From: Bigelowiella natans CCMP2755
Lineage: Eukaryota; Cercozoa; Chlorarachniophyceae
DNA length: 52,500 bases
Direction of reading: 5' to 3'
NCBI GenBank assembly: GCA_000320545.1
Contig: ADNK01002623.1
Span: forward strand, 15,001-67,500
Shown here: positions 43,283 to 52,500 of the stretch, piece after piece
How positions within the stretch are numbered: position 1 is the stretch's first letter
Layout: each line of letters begins with the position of its first letter
The notes under the pieces: model-generated
Seen by the model: the letters and a program-made list of their open reading frames with translations, nothing else
The model's database searches: none
Told to the model about the DNA's origin: nothing
Translations under genes and position numbers: made by a program

Positions 43283-44272
43283 CCTCACCCCCTCTCTTTT
43301 TCTCTCTTTCTCCGAGATCGTAATCTGCTATTAGTACTCTTATAATCTTCCAAGACATTACTACTACCTTAGCGGCGAAATAAACCTCTTCAATATTTCC
43401 AGTTGACATTCCTATTATTCATGTAATTTATATCATCATCATCATCATCATCATCATCACCATCATACTGATACTACTAGTTATAGTACCTTCTATTGCT
43501 GCCCAATCGCTCGTAATTGCAGTCCATAAAACCCCACACCTGGAAGATTTAATAGAAGAGAGAGACTTGTTGTTTAGACAGATAGATCGATAGCAGTAGC
43601 CGGGTCGTTGTGTTGATCAGGATGATGGTGAGAATGCTACTTTTGATGTTGCAGCAGTATTTAGTTTCATAGAAGAGATGCTAGTAGTTGTTTGTGTTAA
43701 ATATCGTCGTCGTCGTCGTCGTCGTCATCATCATCATTGTTGTTGTTGTTGGTGTGTGTGTGTGTGTGTGTGCTTCTACTACTACTACCTTGGATTATTG
43801 CGCCCACCCTCTCCCTGCTCCAAAGTCCTATCACCATAAGTAACAAGAAACAGTAGCACCTCATAATAGTGGGAGAGAGAATAATGGAATACGTCACTAT
43901 ATTCATGGTACCAACAATAGTCTTTCCTAAGGAGTACTACTACTACTACTACTACTACTACTACCATTGCTTATATGTAGCACCTGACAGCCTTCTCTGC
44001 ATACTTTACTGATTTTACGTATTGATGTCGCTCACGGTAGATTGAAGAAAGATCCTTGATGATGATAATTATGATCAAGTAAGTGCACAGCAGCAGCAGC
44101 AGCAGCAGCAGCAGCAAAAGGTATTTGTATCATTGTATCGACTACTATTACTATAACTACCATACTCTTACTATCTTAGTTGTTAGTAGTAGCAGTAGTA
44201 GTAGGAGTACGTTGTGGGAGTATTATATGGTGCGTCTACCACTGATTTGTCATCATAATCCAAATAATAGTG

Positions 44273-44308
<36 letters not shown>

Positions 44309-44972
44309 TATATAATATGTTTTTATAATTCCCCGTTATTCTAGCAACCTTAGACAAAAATTCAGGACGTATATTATCAGAGGACCATTGAAATATTATT
44401 GCCATCTTTCGTGCCACCCCCCGCCCCCCCCTCTGCCTTTCTTTTTTCTTATGATACCTCACAGAGCGCCGATACGAGCTCAATCTTTTTTTGCCCACGA
44501 ATAGATCTGCATATTAGTAGTAGAAGTAGTAATAATAATAATAATTATACAAATATGTTGTGTAGTAGCAAGTAGCTACCAGCTCTACCAAGCCTTTCCC
44601 CTCCCAATGTATGTATACTCTTCTTCTTTCTCTTCTTCCTTCTCCTCCTTGCTACAACCTGGAAGCTTCTACTAGTTCTAAACTTCTTGCAAGAACGCCA
44701 ATTGCGTCTCCTGCTTTCTGTTACCATTAGTCAGAATTCAATTTCAGAGAGAGGGGGGAAGGAGAGAGAGGGGGGTTAGGCAGGTACAGCAACAGCAGGA
44801 GCAGCGAAGAAGATGATGAAGATGATGATGAAGAAGAACAAGAAGGGAGGGAGCGAAAGATGGAGATGAAGAACCATCAAAATATCATCATCATCATCAT
44901 CATCATCAAAAATTAGTAGTTCCCACATTCTCTTCTTTATTTTGCATGCTTTTTTTCCCATCCTCCCTCCTA

Positions 44973-45016
<44 letters not shown>

Positions 45017-45523
45017 TGTCTTTCATTTTTTCACATGACAAAGAGGCTAATGAGCGGATGACGACCTTACTATGTTTGTACATCCATGCTAACTCACGGC
45101 ACGCATTTATGGTTCTTTCAGAATGCATTCCTGAAAAAGGAGGAGGAAGAGGAGGAGGAGGAGGAAGAAGAAGAAGAAGAAGAAGAAGAAGGGAACCATT
45201 GTACTACTGGTGACGAATAATCGACGACGACCATGGTACTACCGATTGCAAAATAATAATAAATGTGTGATGATAACTGCATCCAATTCTAATCAGCAAA
45301 GGACAGCAACACTACAGGTAACCATCATGGAAAACTGGAGACCAAATTAATAAAATATGTCTTCTTAGTAGTAATCTCATTACTTACCATGCCCTGCTCG
45401 CAAAGTGCCAACCAACCGCAACTAGAGAGTCCAAAGGAGAGGGGAGGAAAATGGAACAATGCAACCAGGAAAAAAAGCATTAACCCTGCCTTCATTGACT
45501 TCGTTCTCTCTCTTTGTTATTCT

Positions 45524-45566
<43 letters not shown>

Positions 45567-45580
45567 ATTTTTTTATATTT

Positions 45581-45620
<40 letters not shown>

Positions 45621-45981
45621 GCCCATAGAAGTACGAAATGTATTCAGTGCAAAATGTTGATACACACATACAAACACACACACACGCACACACACACACA
45701 CACACACACTCTTCAAGAAGTGATACATAATAAGGACTACTACTACCTGTGTAGCTTCTGCCTCATCGTGAAATCCTGTCCTACGCTTTAATTGAGCAAG
45801 GCCCTCTAGAATATTATCGACATCATCATCATCAACAACAACAACAACAACAACAACGTACTAAAGAGGAAGAAGAATATTATCGACAACATCATCATCA
45901 TCAACAACAACAAAGTACTAAAGAGGAAGCAGAATAAGAGCAGTGAAGGTATATAGTATGCAGTGGCAAAGTGGAAGTAGT

Positions 45982-46013
<32 letters not shown>

Positions 46014-47140
46014 TAGTAGTAGTAGACGTGTGTGGAATAAACAGTGATGTAATTGGTAGGGGTTGATTACTAGTGCTGTTTTTGGTATAAATATGCGTCG
46101 TCATCGTCGTCGTCTTCTACTACCTAAAGCTCTTATAAGAGTCGCCAACTCCACTGATTTCGGCTTGGGCAGTACATATTGTAAACTATGCTCCGTGCTT
46201 ACAGAAATGGGAGGAGGGTACCAAGCCGCCTAGTGATCAGAAGGACAACCATAATGACGATCATGACGCATTAGATTAAGTTGTAATAAGGATGATGAGA
46301 TATTGGCTTGCATAAATGCAAGAATAAGGGAGAGCAAAGCAGTAGAAGAAGAAAAGCAAAAAAGCTTCATTGCTGCAATAAGACCACCGTGATATCCTCT
46401 GAGAGCCACTTCGTATCACCAAATCCATCTTTTTTTTTGTCTTCTTTGTTAACATCAGAGATGTCGTCGCTTCTATTCTCTCCTTCTCGTACTGACTCTG
46501 CTACTATGGCTGCATCGTGCTCCTTCGCCAAAGCAGTATCCAATATCTTGATTGCTTCAAGATATTTCTCTTCAGAAATGCGCAATGCTTTGTTCCTGTA
46601 CAAAGTAGTAAAACATTGCACGTATTTGTAAAAGTGCACAATGCTTGTTCCTGTACAAAGTTAAAATATTGCACTCATTTGTTAGGGGAAAAACATATCA
46701 TTGTAACACCGGTTTTTAATTTTGGCTAACCTCTCATTTTCTGTCGATGCCCTTTCTATTTTCTCCTCCATGCATCTTGCCTCATCTACTAGTTGAGCTG
46801 CGACAGAAGTGGGGGCCTTTGTTGTCACGTAGGTGTAAACATACACACCGGCAGCCAAGGTTGCGGCATACACAGCCACCACCTTCATCTGTGGTAATCA
46901 CATTCACATCACAAAGATATATTGGACATATCTGTGTATTACCTGACCCCATTTACTCTCAGGTCTTTTCGGCTTGTAGATAGTGCTCAGTCCCCCCCCA
47001 TGTAAACGTCTTGGGCGGCGAGCATGAGCATGCTCTCGACGGCCACACGTACGACTAGCACGTTGAATATTCATCCCGGTGTTGGCGCAGGAGTTGACGA
47101 GCGTGTTGAGGGTAGCGTGGATGCCATTCCTCGTGATCAT
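42253..47140 (-). CDS. N-terminally anchored TPR-like protein, many small exons
   Basis: On the minus strand, 47140-46943, 46888-46731 and 46595 onward join in phase, and about twelve short exons follow to 42312-42253. The product starts with an Arg-rich, acid-poor presequence (MITRNGIHATLNTLVNSC), a membrane helix (MKVVAVYAATLAAGVYVY), then helices of TPR type: EEKYLEAIKILDTALAKEHD, ATLIRALEGLAQLKRRTG, GWLALCEQGM, VKYAEKAVR, SNMLAVLLARNK and IEKAVQHLEQAAVLCPN. It ends at TGA 42253. An N-terminal presequence, one helix and TPRs recall mitochondrial inner-membrane TPR proteins such as TTC19, but I cannot assign orthology. The middle exons (46.1-44.0 kb) are provisional. Confidence 0.62.
42370..42535. 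repeat. Compound (TA)n-(GT)n-(CT)n microsatellite
   Basis: Three dinucleotide runs of about 18-21 units each follow one another within 165 bp, inside the last intron of the TPR-like gene. Confidence 0.95.
45530..45710. repeat. (CT)n, (GT)n and (CA)n microsatellite cluster
   Basis: Three dinucleotide runs within 180 bp in an intron of the TPR-like gene. Confidence 0.95.
46582..46684. repeat. Tandem duplication of a splice acceptor region
   Basis: About 48 bp around TTTGTACAG|GAACAA (minus strand) occurs twice, near 46582-46629 and 46637-46684. The downstream copy, in gene direction, is the acceptor that keeps the reading frame. Confidence 0.8.
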
Positions 47141-48863
47141 CGTCGTACTTCTGCCCTTCAATTGGGAAGGGAAACGTGTGGTTGTGGAAATGTGTGACTA
47201 TGATTTGGACATAAATTCGATGTTTTCAGCATAGAAATTTTCCTAAAATAGAAGTCATTCCATTTTGTGTGTGCATCTTCTCAATGTCACTGAATTCAAG
47301 GCAGTGTTGATAATTTCGTCGATATTGCCAGCTTGAAATTTTATCCAAATGTGTGAACATTGTTGGAAGCTGTCGTTGCAACATTTTGCAGTCCATCATG
47401 AAGTTCATTGTTCATAGTTCATTGACAGACTGCGTTTCGCACACTGCAAATGTCTTGCAACACTTTGGAAACGCAAGTCATCATCATTGTTCATTGTTCA
47501 TTGTTCATTGCCGTGCTCTGAGTGGGACACTTGAGTGAGATGAAGTCAATTGGATGAAGTGATCTGAATCATCACCTGAACGCTTGTGATGTCACCTGGA
47601 GGAAGTCCAGTTTGACGCTTTGGAAGTCGGACTCGTGCAACCACTGACTGTTCAGTTTCTGTGCCAGTGTGGTGCACGCTTTGCGCACGGTTTTTTGCTC
47701 GGTCATTGGAAGTTCGTTGGGACATTGGGACAGAACTGTGAAATTGAACACCTTGATCGCTGGATCGTTCTGCACTTGAACCCAGAAACGTGGTGGGTGA
47801 TGCGATGATCGTTAGGTCGAGCCAGCACAATGGACACAGCAATGCACCATGTGTGTTGCATGTCCATCATCAGCTAGCCAGCGAGGTCCAGAACGTGCAA
47901 TGTGCGTGCGTGCACGACTGCACACTGGCTCGTGGGATCTTGCGTGCGTTTGCACGTGTGTGCAGTCGTGCAGCGGCCATGCAGCTCAGTGGCCCATCGT
48001 GGTTCTCGCAACACTTCACACCAGACTTGTTGCCAAACCTGCTAGCCTGCTGGCCTGTCGGATGCGTGCTGGCGTGGTGCATCGTCATGCGCGCGAACGC
48101 ATGGATGCATCGGATCGAAGGTCTGTTCATTGCATGCTCTGGTCTGGTGGTGCTGGCTGCGTCACACGTCTAGCCTGTAGCTGCAGATGTCGATCATGTC
48201 ATCATTGTTGATCGCCATGCTGGCGTGCGACCACTCATTTCGATCGTGTGCAGCATGCCTGTGATGGGCATGCATGCAACACGATGTGCATGCCATGCAT
48301 GACATTGCTCTGTCTGTCATGAGCATCGGATGCTCATGATGGACATCTGATGTAACACACATGCCATGCATGACATCACTGTGTCCATCGGAGCCTGGGT
48401 GCACAATGGACACACTCACCGCGTGCACGCGTGCGCACACATTGCAGACAATGTACATGTATGTGCACATCTAGACATGCACAATGCATGCATGACACAC
48501 GCACATAGCATACCGCCTGTGTCTATGGTTTGCCATGACTACTGCGCCTGTTTGTTTTGCTGTCGCATGATTTGATGGCAATGATAGGCACAGTAATATT
48601 GTGCATGCTACATTACTACACATCACTAGATCATATTACGTATGTCTATGATAAACATGTATACTGTGTATCTATTATATTACGCATGTCTATGACGGCA
48701 GCGCAGCGGCTCTGGCGGCGGATGGGTCATTGTGTAAGTTGTGTGTTATTCATTTGTGAACTAACGGAGCATAGAAATCATTTGGCACATCATGCGTACC
48801 CATCAGAGCAGAGATAATCGTATTGCTGACAACTAACACGCCACACTCAAATATTTCTATAAT
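47141..48863. other. Long intergenic island, TGCATG-rich
   Basis: It contains a triple GTTCATT repeat at about 47488-47510 and many CATGCATG, GCACGTGC and ATGCTCATGAT-type palindromic words at 48.2-48.5 kb. Several ORFs up to 127 codons are open but have Cys/His/Ala-rich chance composition. No gene is supported. Confidence 0.5.
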
Positions 48864-50234
48864 TCAATCATCGTATATCGTGAACGAATCTAGATGCTGC
48901 AGTAAGGAACGAAACGATTTTGCTACTGTTTCCAGCTGCATTGCGGATGATGATGAGGATGGGGTCATTTCTGCGAGAGGAAGAGATGCAACCTTTTGGA
49001 AAGCTCCAATATTTTCATTTAACCCTCTAACGACATTAATAGCCTTGTTCATATCGGTTCTTAGAAAGTTTACAGCAAACTCCTCTTTGGCAGAAGCATC
49101 CATGCTCTCTGCATCCCGCAGCTTCAGAACGTGTTCTTCGGAAATGTAGTCATTCATATTGAAAATCCTCTTTTCGTTCAGACGACCACCAATGCCCTCA
49201 TCCCCCCAAAATATCGGAATGCTACCTGCCGCTGCTGCTAATACAATGTGCTCAGAAAACCAACCTTCCACCTGTGCCGTCTCAAAGCTTACTACGAACC
49301 GATATTTTGAGTAAGTCTTCAGGGCATGCACGTACGTGTTATTTCGCTGTCCAGGTGTGCACATCTGAGGGACCTCTGCCTCTCGCTGGCAATCACCGAT
49401 GATGTCACATTTCTTGTATTTCTCTTCCAAAATTGATAGAAAAGCCCACAATATCAAACCATCCCCTGCCATCGGATGTGCACGGCACGGATTGCACAAT
49501 AAGACACAGAAATTCCTCTCAGATATGTCCTCTAATGATGTGGTAGAGGTTCTCATCATTGCCATCGTCCTCTCTAGGTCGAAGCCTGCGGAGATGAGAT
49601 TCAAGAGCGCGTACGGTAGATACAGAGATGGGCATCCGTAGTAGGGGTGACCAAGTTTCGTATCAAGCATTACATCAAGATTCTGGCAGTCTCCCCTATT
49701 CCAAGGATCAGTGTTAAGACCGACGAGTAGGGGACGGCCACGTGTGTGCTTGATGAAGGACATATCATCCGGATAATGCACACCGTCTACCCACGTGTCA
49801 GTATCCTCGCTTCGAACCCCGATTGGCAAGCCAAATTCGGGAGGCTTTACTATTCTCGTCATTAAGGCGCTGTGTGCGTATGATCCGGAAAGGCAGAATA
49901 TGATATCGGGGAATGGCAGATCGTCTGTCAACGGTAAGCCGTCACCGGTTAGATTTACCCATCTTACCCATTTATTGGGCAAAGCTAGGTCTACAAGAGC
50001 TGTCGCAAATGTCTTATCTGCTGTATACGATGCCAACTCGGTTTCATCCCAAGGAGAACACGTTCCAACGGAGATGGGAGAACCGTGTCGATTGTGCTGA
50101 CGTCGAGCCAGGGTATGGTCACCCTTGATTTGTTGGCGATGACTTTGTGGATGGTTGTGCGCAATGTGGAAGCGAACAAAACCAGCTCCAAGTAGAAGAC
50201 CGAAAAGAAGGCCTAAAACATGTCTCAATCGCAT
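48864..50234 (-). CDS. GT10-like fucosyltransferase, type II membrane protein, intronless
   Basis: 456 residues from ATG 50234 (MRLRHVLG). A signal anchor, LRHVLGLLFGLLLGAGF, lies at the N-terminus, followed by a His/Gln-rich stem. The C-terminal half has the donor-site pattern of GT10 alpha-1,3-fucosyltransferases: YRFVVSFETAQVEGWFSEHI, then VLAAAAGSIPIFWGDEGIGG, FNMNDY. The sugar donor would be GDP-fucose and the site the Golgi lumen. It is a single exon, unlike most of its neighbours. The N-terminal half (FPDIIFCLSGSYA, DTDTWVDGVHYPDD) is diverged, so substrate cannot be predicted. An in-frame upstream extension without ATG ends in a CAG acceptor-like word, so a 5' non-coding exon is possible. 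Confidence 0.82.
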   Translation of the reverse strand: MRLRHVLGLLFGLLLGAGFVRFHIAHNHPQSHRQQIKGDHTLARRQHNRHGSPISVGTCSPWDETELASYTADKTFATALVDLALPNKWVRWVNLTGDGLPLTDDLPFPDIIFCLSGSYAHSALMTRIVKPPEFGLPIGVRSEDTDTWVDGVHYPDDMSFIKHTRGRPLLVGLNTDPWNRGDCQNLDVMLDTKLGHPYYGCPSLYLPYALLNLISAGFDLERTMAMMRTSTTSLEDISERNFCVLLCNPCRAHPMAGDGLILWAFLSILEEKYKKCDIIGDCQREAEVPQMCTPGQRNNTYVHALKTYSKYRFVVSFETAQVEGWFSEHIVLAAAAGSIPIFWGDEGIGGRLNEKRIFNMNDYISEEHVLKLRDAESMDASAKEEFAVNFLRTDMNKAINVVRGLNENIGAFQKVASLPLAEMTPSSSSSAMQLETVAKSFRSLLQHLDSFTIYDD

Positions 50235-50609
50235 CTGCCAATGTGCTGGTTTATAAAACAAATAAATCTGCTGTAAATCTGCTACTCAGCCCTCAGATGA
50301 TGAGGGGGCCAGCCTTCGCCATCTGGGTATTGTTATACGTGGGTTCTTTTCCTTTTTCGTGTACTCTGAATGATCTTTTCTATTGAGGAGGAGGGCTTGG
50401 ATTTTGTGTTCTTCTTCGTTGGGCTTAGTACTACTCAACTAACAGTCAACAATATGATTCATTATTCTCTCTCTCTCTCTCTCTCTCCCTCTCCTCATAC
50501 TCTCATACTACTGAGGACTGCAAATGCAGCAGAATCGGCGAAGAGAACAGTAAATTTATATAAGTTTATGTAACTCTAGCTAAGACTCTTACTACTGGAT
50601 GTCGTAGGT
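50235..50609. other. Intergenic between divergent genes
   Basis: Holds a (CT)n run near 50466-50490. No coding gene was seen. Confidence 0.45.
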
Positions 50610-51584
50610 ATGAAACCACGAGCGTTCACACACAAACGACATACAAATGATCACTATGTCGCAATTATCAAAACGCAGGTAATCACAAAGAAGCGACATG
50701 GAAACTATGCTCCTAACATCGTAAGTTTTAGATCCAATTCCGAAAATTCTTCCCCTCCTCCCTTGTCCCTTCTCATGATGCTGCACAGCTGATGTTGATG
50801 ATGATGGTGATTATGGTAATGATAAATGGCGAGGAGGAAAATACTAACTGGGACTTGACCAGAAGCAGAAGCAGAAAAGCCACCTTGATCGAGGCTGCTG
50901 CTGCCTGATGTACCTTCATCAAACAAGACACCGGAGAAGTACGACGAAAAGAGGATGCAGTAACCAGGCGTTCAACTTAAACCTTATACTACTCGGGGCT
51001 GCACTTCTATGCTTTAGTGTAGGAGAAGAACGTTGCAGTTACTGCAATGGAAACCCTTCAAGAATCGTTTCGTCTATGATACCGATGAAAAGGATGGCAA
51101 CTATGCAGGTAATTTTGCTGCTTTAGTTATTCTGTAGATGCGTCTGAAAATGAAAGTCTTCTATATAACTCATAGTATGATCCTCATCCTGGCTCGGTGG
51201 AGAAAGAAGTAATCTCATACTTTGCATCGAAAAATAGGGATCCCTTTTTGTTTCCGTACAGCTAATGTTTGTTGCTTAGTCACACTCGTAGTAACATTCT
51301 AAGCAGCTAGCTGTACCATCATCCATTTTGTATCATCTTTGCCATCATAAATCAGTTTCCATTACCGCGTCCTTCAGAACCGACTGAAATTGGTAAATAT
51401 TGACTAATTGCACGCCTAAGTTAGAAAATGGGTTCGTCATAACCATCATACCACAGTCATCATCATCATTATTATTATCATCATCGTCGTCGTCATGATT
51501 GTATAGGATACCAGCGAATCTACAGCGGCGAGTTACCTATGGCAGAGTTCACGGTAGTAGCGGTAGCGTCGTAGTAGTAGTTGC

Positions 51585-51616
<32 letters not shown>

Positions 51617-52340
51617 CGGTGGTAAAACCATGATGACTGTAAGAAGCTGGAGAATATGCAAACCTTATAATGTATTTTTAATTTGCCATTATTATTATAA
51701 TTATTATTATTACTATTATTATTGTTATCTGTTCTTCCATTAGTAACTTATTCGATTATATGTACTTGCTGCTGCCGTGATTAGTATTCCGTGGATACGA
51801 ACGCCAGCGACTCCGCAACTTCTGCATTGTTCACGGGAGATCCCTTACCAGAAAATCCCTTTAGCTACTACCCGGGGGGCAGTATATCAGATGAAGGAGG
51901 GAAGTTGAAGATTCCAATAGACTCAGAAGAATCTATACAAGGGGCAGACCTGTATAAAGTTATGGATAATCGGTACTATACTAGGTAGTAGTAGTAGTAG
52001 CGGTAGTAATAACAGTATGGTCGTGGTGGTAGTTTGCACTGCTATTATCACAATTATTATTGTTAATGATAATATGTATTTTGCACCAAAAAATAGGCAT
52101 ATTCCAAGGAGATCGCCCTACTACAATCTATGCTACGTAAGTTTCTACTAAATCGAATTATCACCTATGAATGCTACGTAAGTTTCTACTACATCGAATT
52201 ATCACCAATGAATGCTATCATTTTGTTAATGTATTCTGAATATTCATTTTATCAGCAAGAAATGTTTGAAGATAGCTCTGATGCTGATGATGATGATGAT
52301 GATGCTACCAAGACGGGCTTCGTAAATGTAACAACAACGG
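50610..52340 (+). CDS. Unrecognised multi-exon gene running off the window
   Basis: Plus-strand exons: 50610-50720 (NDHYVAIIKTQVITKKRHG), ending to 50960 (TPEKYDEKRM), about 51022-51108 (QWKPFKNRFVYDTDEKDGNY), 51507-51553 (YQRIYSGELPMAEFT), 51785-51984 (SVDTNASDSATSALFTGDPL), 52097-52136 and 52256-52340 (EMFEDSSDADDDDDDATKTG). Joins from 50960 onward keep phase. The last donor is G|GTGTGTA at 52340 and the gene continues beyond the window. The product is hydrophilic and acidic, with Asp runs from (GAT)n. No family is recognised. The start Met at 50610 follows an acceptor-like TCGTAG, so it may be internal. Confidence 0.55.
52130..52211 (+). repeat. 41-bp tandem duplication containing a splice donor
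   Basis: ATGCTACGTAAGTTTCTACT followed by about 21 more bases occurs twice head to tail (52130-52170 and 52171-52211, 2-3 mismatches). The first copy supplies the donor TAC|GTAAGT of exon 52097-52136. Confidence 0.9.
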
Positions 52341-52417
52341 GTGTGTATATTATGTACGAACGAAGCGAATGAGTAGCAGCAGCAGTATTATCATTATTAT
52401 TATTATTATTATTATTT

Positions 52418-52449
<32 letters not shown>

Positions 52450-52500
52450 TAGCGGTTTTCAAAGAAAAAAATAGGTGTTAGAAATGCGTGTTTTCTTTTT

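Noticed and set aside
47790..48211. Overlapping ORFs of 120-127 codons
   Set aside because: Three frames are open at once and the composition is Cys/Ala/His-rich from ATGC words; no domain or splice signal.
48864..50234. Exostosin (GT47) assignment
   Set aside because: The FETAQVEGWFSEHI...GSIPIFWG pattern is nearer to GT10 fucosyltransferases than to exostosin.
1..52500. tRNA or rRNA genes
   Set aside because: I looked for cloverleaf-type and conserved rRNA words by eye and saw none that I could support; a tRNAscan run would be needed to exclude them.

Overview
This window comes from a nuclear genome of an intron-rich eukaryote. Introns are short with GT-AG ends, exons are often only 25-150 bases, and di- and trinucleotide microsatellites are dense. 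DNAAF5/HEATR2, a dynein-arm preassembly factor, implies motile cilia or flagella. Golgi-type sulfo- and fucosyltransferases, a PIP kinase, EF-hand and TPR proteins fit a flagellated protist or alga. I cannot name the species. Most genes had to be rebuilt by hand from splice sites, reading phase and protein-family motifs, because single ORFs capture only pieces of them.

Layout. 150-1413 (-): a GILT-family thiol reductase whose first active-site cysteine codon is TGA, so it is probably a selenoprotein. 2080-7328: a complete Ty3/gypsy-like LTR retrotransposon with identical LTRs, intact gag and pol, a 4-bp target duplication and no recognisable protease. 7568-20975 (-): a large locus of tiny exons coding for multi-pass membrane protein(s) with a SAM-like region, hydrophobic helices and a cysteine-rich DPDA-x-CC repeat region; a 130-bp inverted repeat lies inside it. 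About 21.76-22.92 kb (+): a bacterial-like CDKN3-type phosphatase. 23779 to about 26.1 kb (-): a four-EF-hand protein. About 27.1-31.86 kb (+): DNAAF5. 32855-35076 (-): a Golgi sulfotransferase. 35999-36923 (+): a coiled-coil/IQ-like protein. 38.0-39.4 kb (-): one or two secreted cysteine-containing proteins. 39696-41578 (+): a small PIP kinase. 42253-47140 (-): an N-anchored TPR-like protein. 48864-50234 (-): an intronless GT10 fucosyltransferase-like enzyme. 50.6 kb to the window end (+): an unrecognised multi-exon gene that runs off the edge.

The genes show no operon-like cooperation, but two themes recur. Secretory-pathway proteins (GILT, sulfotransferase, fucosyltransferase, secreted Cys proteins) and membrane signalling proteins (PIP kinase, EF-hand, multi-pass receptor-like protein) dominate. 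At the DNA level, many introns start inside (GTA)n triplet runs, and three splice sites are duplicated in tandem. The most interesting find is the in-frame TGA in the GILT active site (1175-1177).
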